Assembly (NCBI GenBank): GCA_942492795.1
Contig: OW818639.1
Location: 434,001-498,000, forward strand
From: RGIG3178 sp942492795
GTDB lineage: Bacteria; Bacillota; Clostridia; Christensenellales; QAND01
Direction of reading: 5' to 3'
Length of the DNA: 64,000 bases
A program made the position numbers and the translations under genes. Below are positions 16,605 to 24,523 of the stretch, one piece after another. Numbering within the stretch: the first letter of the stretch is position 1; each line of letters begins with the position of its first letter. Under the pieces are notes generated by a model. That model searched no databases and was not told the DNA's origin. It saw nothing but the letters and a program-made list of their open reading frames with translations.

Positions 16605-16632
16605 GCTCCGCCTGCGCAAATACAAGCGGAGC
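16605..16632 (-). terminator. Terminator after fhs
   Basis: GCTCCGC/GCGGAGC stem, followed on the minus strand by GCTGTTTTAG. It separates the queT-fhs unit from secA. Confidence 0.6.
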
Positions 16633-16666
16633 GAGTGATTAAATTCGATTTGTTTGTCCCCTTTTT

Positions 16667-18328
16667 CTAGAAAATCCCGTCGATGAGGCCATTGCTTAAG
16701 TGGATGTCCTCCGCCGCAGGCCTTGGCGGCAGTCCCGGCATGGTAACGATGGTGCCGGTAAACGCCACCACAAACCCGGCGCCCGCAGATGCGCGCAGCT
16801 GCCGGACGGTTAAGGTGAAATCCACGGGACGCCCCTTTACCTTCGGGTTGTCGGACAGGGACATCTGTGTTTTCGCCATGCAGACAGGCCAGTCGCCCAT
16901 CCCGAGTTCCGTAAGCGTTTGCAGCTGCTGCCGGGCTGTGGCTGTTAAGATTACGTCTTTCGCGCCATAGATGCGCGTGGCTATAATTGCGATCTTGTCC
17001 TGAAGCGGCAGCGCCGTATCATAGAGCAAATGCTGTGCATGATCGCTTTGAAGCGTCGCTTCCATCACGGCTTGTGCCAATGAAATGGCGCCTTGGCCGC
17101 CGTTGGCCCAGACCTCCGTCAACACCGAGCGCACGCCCAGGCTCGTGCAATGCTGGCGCACCAGCGCCAGTTCCTCTTCGCTGTCCGTCGCGAAGCGGTT
17201 GAGCGCGACCACCGTCGGGAGCGAAAAGTTTTGCTTCAAATTCTCCACGTGCGCGCTCAGGTTTTCCAATCCCCTGCCCAACGCCACAATGTTCGTTTTG
17301 CCAAGATCCGAGCGTTCCACGCCGCCGTGGAATTTCAACGCCCGCACTGTGGCCACCAGCACGCATGCGTCCGGCCATATGCCCGCCTTGCGGCACTTGA
17401 TATCCAAAAACTTCTCCGCACCCAAATCGGCGCCGAATCCTGCTTCGGTGATGGTATAATCCGCAAGCTTGCGCGCCAGCTTCGTGGCGATAAGCGAGGA
17501 GCACCCGTGCGCGATATTCGCAAACGGTCCGCCGTGGATCAGCGCCGGCGTCCCCTCCAGCGTTTGCACCAGATTGGGAAGCATCGCGTCCTTTAAAAGC
17601 GCGGTCATAGCGCCCACAGCGCCTATCTGCTCCGCGCGAACCGGCTGATTGCACGCGTCATAGCCCACGATCAGACGGGCAAGGTTTTGCGAAAGATCAT
17701 CCAGATCCGTCGAGAGGCAAAGGGTTGCCATCACTTCGCTTGCCGCGGTGATGTCAAATCCGTCTTCCCGCGGTACGCCGTCATATTTTGAACCCAACCC
17801 ACTTTGAATGTTGCGCAGCTGCCTGTCGTTCATATCCATGCAGCGCCGCCACACGACCTGCTGAATGTTCAGCGCATTGCCCTGGAAAATATGGTTGTCC
17901 ACCATCGCCGCCAGCAAATTGTTGGCAGCACTTATCGCGTGCATGTCCCCGGTAAAGTGCAGGTTGATATCCTCCATCGGCATCACCTGTGCGTAACCGC
18001 CGCCGGTTGCCCCGCCCTTGACGCCGAACACAGGTCCCATGGAAGGTTCGCGCAGCGCCAGCATGGATTTGATGCCAAGCTGCCTCAACCCGTCGGCCAA
18101 GCCGATGGATACGGTGGTTTTTCCCTCGCCCGCGGGCGTGGGTGTGATGGCCGTCACAAGTATCAGCTTGCCGTCTTGTCGGTTCGCAACGCGCTTGAAG
18201 GCATCCTCCGTCACTTTGGCTTTGAACTTGCCAAAAAGGTTCAGTTCCTCCTCCAAAATCCCGGCTGTCTGCGCTACCTGTGCGATCGGTTGGGGCGTTA
18301 TGCTCCGCGCAATATCGATATCCGTCAT
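16667..18328 (-). CDS. fhs: Formate-tetrahydrofolate ligase
   Basis: A 553-residue enzyme that makes 10-formyl-tetrahydrofolate from formate, ATP and THF, the entry step of the methyl branch of the Wood-Ljungdahl pathway and of C1 metabolism. The P-loop TPTPAGEGKTTVSIGL is at about 60-76, with the conserved EPSMGPVFGVKGGATGGG after it. The ATG at 18328 has GGGGGAG upstream and overlaps the queT stop as ATGA, so it is translationally coupled to the transporter. No other pathway gene is adjacent. Confidence 0.95.
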   Translation of the reverse strand: MTDIDIARSITPQPIAQVAQTAGILEEELNLFGKFKAKVTEDAFKRVANRQDGKLILVTAITPTPAGEGKTTVSIGLADGLRQLGIKSMLALREPSMGPVFGVKGGATGGGYAQVMPMEDINLHFTGDMHAISAANNLLAAMVDNHIFQGNALNIQQVVWRRCMDMNDRQLRNIQSGLGSKYDGVPREDGFDITAASEVMATLCLSTDLDDLSQNLARLIVGYDACNQPVRAEQIGAVGAMTALLKDAMLPNLVQTLEGTPALIHGGPFANIAHGCSSLIATKLARKLADYTITEAGFGADLGAEKFLDIKCRKAGIWPDACVLVATVRALKFHGGVERSDLGKTNIVALGRGLENLSAHVENLKQNFSLPTVVALNRFATDSEEELALVRQHCTSLGVRSVLTEVWANGGQGAISLAQAVMEATLQSDHAQHLLYDTALPLQDKIAIIATRIYGAKDVILTATARQQLQTLTELGMGDWPVCMAKTQMSLSDNPKVKGRPVDFTLTVRQLRASAGAGFVVAFTGTIVTMPGLPPRPAAEDIHLSNGLIDGIF

Positions 18329-18828
18329 GCTTCTCCCCCGCTTTTGATAAACTTCTGTCCGTATTTGTCCACGACCTTGCTCAGCGGCCAGCCGATGGCA
18401 TAGCATGCAATGATCTGTCCGACAGCGATATAAAACGCCAGAATGAGGTAATTATGGCTGTCCTGACCCGCCCATAGCAATACAAGCGGCACCAGCAGGG
18501 TGTTGGAGATTACCGTGGGCAGCAGCGCCAGCGGTTTGTTCTTTCGCAGGGCATATGCCAACAGCACGCCCACAAACGTTGCAAGCGTTCCGATGAACAC
18601 ATCCAATATGCCAAAAGGACTCCAAAGCATGTTGGCAACAAGGCATCCCACCGTAAGTCCGGGCACGGCAGCCATCGTATACAATGCCAATATGACCAGC
18701 GCATCCGCGACACGGATCTGCACAAATCCAAAGCTGAATGGTGCCAACAGGCCGGTTATCGCAACATACAGCGCGGCGATCAGCGCGCTTTTGGCGATGA
18801 ACAACGGTGTCCAAATCGATTTGTTCAT
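18325..18828 (-). CDS. queT: QueT-family ECF transporter substrate-binding subunit
   Basis: A 167-residue membrane protein with about five to six helices and the QueT signature VQIRVADALVILALYTMAAVPGLTVG. QueT proteins are S-components that bind queuosine precursors (preQ1 or queuine) and borrow the shared ECF energising module. It runs directly into fhs by an ATGA overlap. I see no preQ1 riboswitch in the 100-base leader, although a TATAAT-like -10 is there. The folate-related S-component FolT is an alternative, which the fhs partner would fit, but the signature favours QueT. Confidence 0.75.
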   Translation of the reverse strand: MNKSIWTPLFIAKSALIAALYVAITGLLAPFSFGFVQIRVADALVILALYTMAAVPGLTVGCLVANMLWSPFGILDVFIGTLATFVGVLLAYALRKNKPLALLPTVISNTLLVPLVLLWAGQDSHNYLILAFYIAVGQIIACYAIGWPLSKVVDKYGQKFIKSGGEA

Positions 18829-18882
18829 TATTGCACCCCCTCAAAACAGTATTATAACACCAAATCCGCGTTCAGATAGGTA

Positions 18883-18911
18883 TTGATTTATTACCCTCCA
18901 GGCTGTATAAT
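18883..18911 (+). promoter_or_regulatory. Promoter of tRNA-Ala
   Basis: TTGATT, 17 bases, TATAAT, ending 17 bases before the tRNA 5' end. Confidence 0.75.
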
Positions 18912-18928
18912 TACGTTCGTTCCTACGA

Positions 18929-19004
18929 GGGGGTATGGCTCAGTTGGTAGAGCGCTACGTTCGCATCGTAGAGGTCAGCGGTTCGAATCCGCTTACCTCC
19001 ACCA
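18929..19004 (+). tRNA. tRNA-Ala (CGC)
   Basis: A 76-base cloverleaf with encoded CCA: acceptor GGGGGTA/TACCTCC, D arm GCTC/GAGC, anticodon stem CTACG/CGTAG with loop TTCGCAT (anticodon CGC), T arm AGCGG/CCGCT. Confidence 0.93.
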
Positions 19005-19028
19005 CGTCGGAGTTATAGGCTCCATTTG

Positions 19029-19067
19029 GAATCCCCGATCGCATTGCGATCGGGGATTCTTCCTTTT
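19029..19067 (+). terminator. Terminator after tRNA-Ala
   Basis: A perfect 14-base-pair stem (GAATCCCCGATCGC) with an ATT loop, followed by TTCCTTTT. Confidence 0.85.
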
Positions 19068-19188
19068 GTACCCTTAATCCCTTTTGAATACCTTATCGGA
19101 AAAGGGAGATCGCATTAAAATAATTTGACAATCAACGGCAGTGTATCGTACGTTTGCTATAACCATCAAATGCGGGAGTTGATTTGTT

Positions 19189-20076
19189 TTGATCCATGAC
19201 ATTGACATTGAAGTGAAGCGCGAACGGCTGTATCTGGATGACAACGTGACCTATGGCAGAGCGGTGACCTACGGGTCCGGCTCCACGATGCGCGACATGA
19301 AAACTACCATCCTTCGGCACCGAACGGGAACCGGCATGAAGTACCCCGCCATCCTTTGGATCGGCGGCGGCGGTTGGGTGACACAGGATTTCAATTCCCA
19401 TCTTCCGGAGCTTGTGGAATTTGCCGAAGCCGGTTATGTCGTGGCACTGGTGGAATACCGGCTGGCGGGAGAATGCCGTTTTCCGGCGGCGCTTGTCGAC
19501 ATCAAGGCCTGCATCCGCTACCTTCGGGCACATGCGCAGGAGCTTAACGTAGACGTCAACCGCATCGGGATCCTTGGCGAATCGGCAGGCGGGCACTATG
19601 CTGCTTTGATCGGGACAACCGGCAACACGCGTGAGTTCGATTCGGGGGAACATCTCGATGAGTCGAGCGCGGTTCAAGCCGCATGCTGCTGGTATCCTCC
19701 GTGCGATCTGGCGCTGATGACGGAGCAGCTGCAGGAAATGTACAAGGACGAAATAGCAAAAAGAGCCGAACCCATCCCGCCCGATGTCCTCTCCATCCTT
19801 CTGGGCGGCGATCCGTTGAAAAACCCGGCTCTTGTCGCCCGCGCCAATCCGCTGACGTATCTTGACAAAACCGCACCGCCGTTTTGCATCATGCACGGCA
19901 CCTCCGACCGCACCGTGCCGATTGCGCAGAGCCATCTGCTCTACGATTCTTTGGAAAAACTGGGAGTACCTGTCACGATGTACCGCTTACGCAACGCAGG
20001 CCATGCCAGCATCGAGTTCTATCAGCAGAAGACAAAAGACCTTGTTTTGAAATTCTTCAACAGCGTGTTCAAGTAG
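19189..20076 (+). CDS. Alpha/beta-hydrolase, BD-FAE/esterase-lipase type
   Basis: A 295-residue hydrolase that begins at a TTG with GGGAG 10 bases upstream. The oxyanion-type loop WIGGGGW is at about 56-62. The nucleophile elbow GESAGG has its serine at about residue 142. The later acid and base fall in GTSDRTVP and RNAGHAS. This is the layout of carboxylesterases and feruloyl-esterase-like enzymes of the BD-FAE/Aes group. No signal peptide, so it is cytoplasmic. The substrate, perhaps acetylated sugars or short esters, is not visible. Confidence 0.82.
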   Translation: MIHDIDIEVKRERLYLDDNVTYGRAVTYGSGSTMRDMKTTILRHRTGTGMKYPAILWIGGGGWVTQDFNSHLPELVEFAEAGYVVALVEYRLAGECRFPAALVDIKACIRYLRAHAQELNVDVNRIGILGESAGGHYAALIGTTGNTREFDSGEHLDESSAVQAACCWYPPCDLALMTEQLQEMYKDEIAKRAEPIPPDVLSILLGGDPLKNPALVARANPLTYLDKTAPPFCIMHGTSDRTVPIAQSHLLYDSLEKLGVPVTMYRLRNAGHASIEFYQQKTKDLVLKFFNSVFK

Positions 20077-20103
20077 CGGGTTAGCACAAACTTCATGTAA
20101 AGG

Positions 20104-20143
20104 CAAAGGGACAGGCGCATTCTTATCTGCGCTTGCCCTTTTT
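20104..20143 (+). terminator. Terminator after the esterase gene
   Basis: GCAAAGGG...CCCTTTTT outer stem with an inner GCGC/GCGC pair, ending in five T. Confidence 0.7.
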
Positions 20144-20241
20144 CAATGATATTTCACAATGTCTGCCCATCCTTTTTTGTGCACCAAAAGAGAGGAACGC
20201 TTATAATGGCTGTGGTACTCTTTGATCATGGAGGTGGGGAT

Positions 20242-21102
20242 ATGCAGTGGCTTGAACGGCTCAACGGCGCTATCGCCTACATTGAGGAACATCTGAGCGA
20301 TGAGATAGACTACACACAGGCTGCGAAGATTGCTTGCTGTTCGACGTTTCATTTTCAGCGGATGTTTTCCTATATCGCAGGCGTTCCGCTCTCGGAGTAT
20401 ATCCGGCGCAGGAAGATGACCCAGGCGGCGTTTTTATTGCAGCAGAATGACACAAAGGTCATCGACCTGGCGCTGCAATTCGGCTATGAGTCGCCCAGTG
20501 CGTTCAACCGTGCGTTTGCGGGCATCCACGGCGTCAGCCCGTCTCAAGCCAGACAACGGGGCATTTCGCTTCGGGCATATCCGCGGATCACCTTCCAATT
20601 ATCGATCAAAGGAGATGTGGAAATGGACTACCGTATCGAAAACATGGACGCATTCACCATCCTAGGCGTAAAACAGCGCTTCCCGATGAACGTGGAGGAG
20701 AACTTCAAAACGGTGCCGCTGTTCTGGCAGCAGACAACGCAGAGCGGCATCATACCGCAGCTTTTAGGACAGATGGATCGGGAACCGTACGGGTTGCTGG
20801 GCGTTTGCACCTGTATGGACGGAAAGGATTTCGATTATTACATCGCCGCGGCATCAACCAAACAAGCACCTTCCGGCATGGTATCCTATGAAGTCCCAAA
20901 AGGAACGTGGGCTGTGTTTCCCTGTGTCGGCGCTATGCCCAAAGCCATTCAGGATCTTCAGCAGCGCATCATGACGCAATGGCTGCCCACTTCGGGCTAC
21001 GAGTATGCCGACGCGCCGGATATCGAGGTATATTTCGAAGGAGATTTGCAGTCTCCCGAATACAAAAGTGAGGTTTGGCTTCCCATTGTGAAAAAGGCGT
21101 AA
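20242..21102 (+). CDS. AraC-family regulator with GyrI-like ligand domain
   Basis: A 286-residue protein. The ATG at 20242 follows GGAGGTGGGG; an open upstream extension has no family match. Residues about 5-105 are the double helix-turn-helix of AraC/Rob (YIEEHLSDEIDYTQAAKIACCS, then VIDLALQFGYESPSAFNRAF). Residues about 135-285 are a GyrI-like effector-binding domain that binds bulky cationic compounds, starting YRIENMDAFTILGVKQRF. Such proteins activate stress or drug-resistance genes, often including their own. No transporter is beside it. Confidence 0.88.
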   Translation: MQWLERLNGAIAYIEEHLSDEIDYTQAAKIACCSTFHFQRMFSYIAGVPLSEYIRRRKMTQAAFLLQQNDTKVIDLALQFGYESPSAFNRAFAGIHGVSPSQARQRGISLRAYPRITFQLSIKGDVEMDYRIENMDAFTILGVKQRFPMNVEENFKTVPLFWQQTTQSGIIPQLLGQMDREPYGLLGVCTCMDGKDFDYYIAAASTKQAPSGMVSYEVPKGTWAVFPCVGAMPKAIQDLQQRIMTQWLPTSGYEYADAPDIEVYFEGDLQSPEYKSEVWLPIVKKA

Positions 21103-21105
21103 TGC

Positions 21106-21128
21106 AAAGGGCGCAATCAGCGCCCTTT
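21106..21128 (+). terminator. Terminator after the AraC/GyrI gene
   Basis: AAAGGGCGC/GCGCCCTTT perfect 9-base-pair stem with an AATCA loop. Confidence 0.75.
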
Positions 21129-21152
21129 ACAATTGTTTCCAATATTTTTCTA

Positions 21153-21181
21153 TTGACAAGATTCGACTCTTTCGGTATTAT
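21153..21181 (+). promoter_or_regulatory. Promoter of the cold-shock gene
   Basis: TTGACA, 17 bases, TATTAT. It predicts a leader of about 120 bases before the start codon, as usual for cold-shock genes. Confidence 0.75.
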
Positions 21182-21209
21182 GATACTGTATCTCGAAGCA
21201 CGATTGATC

Positions 21210-21268
21210 TCGCATATTTATGTAAGTCATTTGTTCGTTTGATGATTTACACAAATATGCGATTTTTT
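21210..21268 (+). promoter_or_regulatory. Terminator-like hairpin in the cold-shock gene leader
   Basis: A 10-base-pair outer stem TCGCATATTT/AAATATGCGA plus an inner TGTAA/TTACA helix, directly followed by six T. The shape is that of an intrinsic terminator inside the leader, 40 bases before the gene. It could be a temperature-sensitive attenuator. Confidence 0.55.
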
Positions 21269-21307
21269 ATCGGTTCAGATGCAGAATAAAGCAGGAGGTA
21301 CCAGTTA

Positions 21308-21517
21308 ATGTATGGTACAGTAAAATGGTTTAACGCAGACAAAGGATTTGGTTTCATTTCCAACGATGATGGAAGCGCGGACGTGTTCGTGCATTTTTCC
21401 GCCATTGCTACAGACGGATTCAAAACACTTCAAGAAGGTCAAAAAGTGACGTTTGACGTGGAGAAGGACCCCAAGGACAGCCGTAGGCTGCGCGCCGTCA
21501 ACGTCCAGAACGCATAG
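21308..21517 (+). CDS. Cold-shock domain protein (CspA family)
   Basis: A 69-residue RNA chaperone of the usual length, with GTVKWFNADKGFGFI (RNP1 region) and DVFVHFSAI (RNP2), the aromatic residues that stack on single-stranded RNA. CAGGAGG lies 8 bases before the ATG. A strong promoter and long structured leader precede it, and a terminator follows 10 bases after the stop, so it is monocistronic. Confidence 0.95.
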   Translation: MYGTVKWFNADKGFGFISNDDGSADVFVHFSAIATDGFKTLQEGQKVTFDVEKDPKDSRRLRAVNVQNA

Positions 21518-21526
21518 TTGATGTAG

Positions 21527-21552
21527 AAAAGCCTTCCGAAAGGAAGGCTTTT
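21527..21552 (+). terminator. Terminator after the cold-shock gene
   Basis: AAAAGCCTTCC/GGAAGGCTTTT with a GAAA tetraloop, ending in a T-run. Confidence 0.88.
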
Positions 21553-21771
21553 TGCATTTCCGGGGAATAATCTCTCTTTGATAATCCTTTACCTTTCCTT
21601 TTAAAAACCTGTTATCACTGCCGTTGGGCACATATATCGTTAAATCACTTCGGATTTCGTTCATTTTTTATACGGAAACCCAATAAGCAGTGTTCGGCCA
21701 TGGCCGCACTTGCCCTGCTTTGCGTTTAGCTTTTTCCGTTTTAATTGATAATCAATTGTCTGAAAAAATTG

Positions 21772-21800
21772 TTGACAGCCGCGCTACTGCGTGTTACTGT
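21772..21800 (+). promoter_or_regulatory. Promoter of the PadR-ABC operon
   Basis: TTGACA, 17 bases, TACTGT. Repeated AGTA/TACT motifs at about 21806-21830, just downstream, may form the PadR operator. Confidence 0.6.
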
Positions 21801-21858
21801 ATAGCTGTAGTAAGTAGTACTGCATACCAGTCATACGGAATAGCAAGGAGTGATTGTT

Positions 21859-22182
21859 GTGGAAAACCTGACGGAAATGCTCAAAGGTGTGCTTGAGGGC
21901 TGTGTGCTTGAAATTATCAACCGCGGAGAAACCTACGGCTATGAAATCACGCGGCGGTTGAACGCTCTGGGCTTCACGGATATTGTGGAAGGAACGGTGT
22001 ACACCATCCTGATCCGGCTTGAAAGAAGCAACCTGGTGGATATCACCAAAAAACCCTCCGCCATGGGACCGCCGCGTAAGTTCTTCGAGCTCAACAGCGC
22101 CGGGCGTGAGGAACTGCGAAGGTTCTGGGAAAAATGGGAGTTCGTATCATCCAAAATCAACGAGTTGAAGGAGAAAAGATAA
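21859..22182 (+). CDS. PadR-family transcriptional regulator
   Basis: A 107-residue winged-helix protein starting at the GTG at 21859; the upstream GTG at 21850 overlaps the AAGGAG ribosome site. It has CVLEIINRGETYGYEITRRLN, the wing region GTVYTILIRLERSNLVDI and a C-terminal dimerisation helix. PadR proteins repress transporter genes and release DNA on binding small molecules. It heads an operon with two DUF1048 proteins and an ABC exporter, which it most likely controls. Confidence 0.9.
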   Translation: MENLTEMLKGVLEGCVLEIINRGETYGYEITRRLNALGFTDIVEGTVYTILIRLERSNLVDITKKPSAMGPPRKFFELNSAGREELRRFWEKWEFVSSKINELKEKR

Positions 22183-22529
22183 TGAACTTTTGGGAAATAA
22201 TCACAGGCAGTGATATGACGAAAGAATTGAAGATTTTTAAATCGCGGGCCAAAAAACTGCCGGCTGATTATCAAACGGCATGGAAAATAATCAATGCCAA
22301 TCTTTGGCCGAATTCGGATTTCACCGGTCGCAACCTGATGCCGATTCTTGACGGTGTGCTTGGTCTGCTCGAAGAAACGGCGGCGGAAGGCCAAAGTGTG
22401 CAAGAGGTTTTAGGAGACGATATCAAAGGCTTCTGTTTGGCTTTGGTCGGCGAAGAAGGGTCAAAGTCTTATCGCGATCGCTGGCGGGCGCAACTCAACA
22501 ATGCCGTCGCCAAAAAATTAGGCAAGTAG
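22182..22529 (+). CDS. DUF1048 protein, first copy
   Basis: A 115-residue, mostly helical cytoplasmic protein (MNFWEIITGSDMTKELKIFKSRAKKLPADYQTAWKII is its opening pattern in shortened form). DUF1048 proteins are typically encoded beside PadR regulators and DrrAB-like exporters; their activity is unknown. The start codon overlaps the padR stop by one base (TAATG), so the two are coupled. A paralogue follows immediately. Confidence 0.85.
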   Translation: MNFWEIITGSDMTKELKIFKSRAKKLPADYQTAWKIINANLWPNSDFTGRNLMPILDGVLGLLEETAAEGQSVQEVLGDDIKGFCLALVGEEGSKSYRDRWRAQLNNAVAKKLGK

Positions 22530-22538
22530 GAGGATAAA

Positions 22539-22889
22539 ATGACAATTCAAGACATCATCCAAGGCAAAAGGGAATGGCGAACACACATGGCGCGCGTCAA
22601 GGCCCTTCCGCAGGATTATCAGATTGTATATAAGGAGATTCAAAAATATCTCTTTAAGGTCGGGCCAGTTGAGCTGACAGAGGGAACCGGTTTGCTCGTA
22701 GGGATTGTCGATTTTTTTGAAGAGGGCGCAGCCTTGGGCAAAGGCGTGCTCGAAGTGACGGGCAAAAACGTAGCGGCTTTCTGCGACGATCTTATCAAGG
22801 ATTCAAAAACGTACGCCGATATCTATCAGGAATCCGTTAACCAAAAGGTTAACAAGGCCATAAAAAAGTCATTGGATCAAACGAAATAA
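22539..22889 (+). CDS. DUF1048 protein, second copy
   Basis: A 116-residue paralogue of the preceding protein, sharing the RxKxLPxDYQ...I motif and the FFEEGAALGKGVLEVTGKNVAAFCDDL stretch in part. AGGAGG precedes the ATG. Two copies side by side suggest a heterodimer or an accessory pair for the exporter encoded next. Confidence 0.85.
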   Translation: MTIQDIIQGKREWRTHMARVKALPQDYQIVYKEIQKYLFKVGPVELTEGTGLLVGIVDFFEEGAALGKGVLEVTGKNVAAFCDDLIKDSKTYADIYQESVNQKVNKAIKKSLDQTK

Positions 22890-22901
22890 AGGGGAATCAA
22901 G

Positions 22902-23657
22902 ATGGAAAAAGCTATTCAAGTGAAAGGGCTTCAAAAGTCCTATAAACAGATTCATGTTCTAAAAGGGGTGGACTTTGACGTTGAGAGAGGCAGCATTTTT
23001 GCCCTGTTGGGCTCCAACGGTGCCGGCAAAACAACGATAATCAGAATACTCACCACGCTTTTGAAACAGGACGGCGGAACCGCCGCCGTCAACGGATTCG
23101 ATGTTGTATCGAATCCTGACAGCGTGCGGCAGTCGATCAGCCTGACCGGACAATTTGCCGCCGTGGACGAGATTTTGACCGGGCGGGAAAATCTTATGAT
23201 GATAGCCCGTCTGCGGCACCTGATAAATCCGCAAACTATCGCCGAGGATTTGCTCAACCGCTTCACGCTGAGCGAAGCCGCAGACCGCAGGGTTTCCACC
23301 TATTCGGGCGGTATGCGCCGCAGGCTCGATATCGCCATGAGCCTTATCGGAAAGCCACAGCTCATCTTTCTCGATGAACCGACCACCGGGCTCGACCCCG
23401 AAGGACGCATCGAGGTTTGGAAGACCGTCAAAGAGCTTGCCATTCATGGCACGACGGTATTTCTGACCACGCAGTATCTGGAAGAAGCCGAGCAGCTAGC
23501 TAATCAAATCGCGATTCTGCACGAGGGAAAGATCATTGCCTCCGGCACGCTCGGGGAGCTAAAAAAACTGTTCCCGCCCGCAACGGTCGAGTATGTGGAA
23601 AAGCAGCCGACGCTGGAGGATATATTCCTTGCGATCGTGGGAAAGAGAGAGGAATAA
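22902..23657 (+). CDS. ABC transporter ATP-binding protein (DrrA-like)
   Basis: A 251-residue ATPase: Walker A GSNGAGKTT (about 38-46), Q-loop near LTGQFA, signature YSGGMRRRLD (about 138), Walker B LIFLDEPTTGLDPEG (about 156) and the switch histidine in the TTVFLTTQYLEEAEQL region, where T-Q-Y replaces the usual T-H. This is the daunorubicin-resistance (DrrA) exporter group. It works with the permease 3 bases downstream. The short C-terminal tail replaces the long DrrA regulatory region. Confidence 0.9.
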   Translation: MEKAIQVKGLQKSYKQIHVLKGVDFDVERGSIFALLGSNGAGKTTIIRILTTLLKQDGGTAAVNGFDVVSNPDSVRQSISLTGQFAAVDEILTGRENLMMIARLRHLINPQTIAEDLLNRFTLSEAADRRVSTYSGGMRRRLDIAMSLIGKPQLIFLDEPTTGLDPEGRIEVWKTVKELAIHGTTVFLTTQYLEEAEQLANQIAILHEGKIIASGTLGELKKLFPPATVEYVEKQPTLEDIFLAIVGKREE

Positions 23658-23660
23658 TAA

Positions 23661-24428
23661 ATGGAAGCGGTAAAAAAATACTTTTTCAGCGATATAAGTG
23701 TGATGCTTGGTCGTTCCATGCGCCATATTTTCCGCAGCATGGACACCATCCTCACGGTTTGCATCACTCCGATCGCGATGATGCTGCTGTTCGTCTATGT
23801 GTTTGGCGGCGCAATCCAAACCGGCACGGACAACTATGTGAATTACCTGTTGCCAGGCATACTTTTGATGGCGATCGCAAGCGGCATAGCCTATACGGCT
23901 TACCGGCTGTTTTTGGATAAGCAAAGGGGCATCTTCGAACGGTTCCACTCCATGCCGATCGCGCGCTCGTCCGTCCTGTGGGGGCATGTGCTTACCTCAG
24001 TGGTATCCAATGCGATCTCGGTTGTCGTGATCATTCTTGTAGCGCTGGTTATGGGTTTCCGCTCACAAGCGGGGATATTGCCATGGCTTGCCGTGGCCGG
24101 CATACTCACGCTCTTTACGTTGGCCTTAACCTGGGTCGCGGCGATTGCCGGACTATCCGCTAAAACTCCGGACGGTGCCGGCGCCTTTTCCTACCCTCTT
24201 ATCTTCCTGCCGTTTATCAGTTCGGCGTTTGTGCCAACCCAATCGATGCCGCCGGTCGTTCGCGCCTTTGCAGAAAACCAGCCTGTTACCTCGATCGTCA
24301 ACGCAATACGTTCTCTGCTCGCGAATAAGCCGGTGGGAAACGATATATGGGTCGCCCTTTTATGGTGCGTTGGGATAGCGCTTGTCGCCTATGCATTCGC
24401 GATGAGGGCGTATAAGAAACGAATTTGA
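23661..24428 (+). CDS. ABC-2 type permease (DrrB-like)
   Basis: A 255-residue integral membrane protein with six predicted helices, the ABC-2 fold, including the LLPGILLMAIASGIAYTAYRLF region and a C-terminal tail (YKKRI). With the ATPase it forms an exporter, probably for a hydrophobic drug or natural product. It starts 3 bases after the ATPase stop. Confidence 0.88.
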   Translation: MEAVKKYFFSDISVMLGRSMRHIFRSMDTILTVCITPIAMMLLFVYVFGGAIQTGTDNYVNYLLPGILLMAIASGIAYTAYRLFLDKQRGIFERFHSMPIARSSVLWGHVLTSVVSNAISVVVIILVALVMGFRSQAGILPWLAVAGILTLFTLALTWVAAIAGLSAKTPDGAGAFSYPLIFLPFISSAFVPTQSMPPVVRAFAENQPVTSIVNAIRSLLANKPVGNDIWVALLWCVGIALVAYAFAMRAYKKRI

Positions 24429-24454
24429 TTACCGATGCAATCCCCTTTGAAAGA

Positions 24455-24490
24455 AAAGGCGGTATACCCAAAGGTATACCGCCTTTTTTA
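24455..24490. terminator. Bidirectional terminator between the exporter and hydrogenase
   Basis: AAAGGCGGTATACC/GGTATACCGCCTTT, a perfect 14-base-pair stem with a CAAA loop, then a T-run; serves both convergent units. Confidence 0.9.
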
Positions 24491-24523
24491 TATCCAAACC
24501 GCTAATTTGCGCGGCTCTTCCCA

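Noticed and set aside
18829..18928. preQ1 riboswitch before queT
   Set aside because: The short queT leader shows neither the preQ1-I hairpin with A-rich tail nor the preQ1-II pattern.
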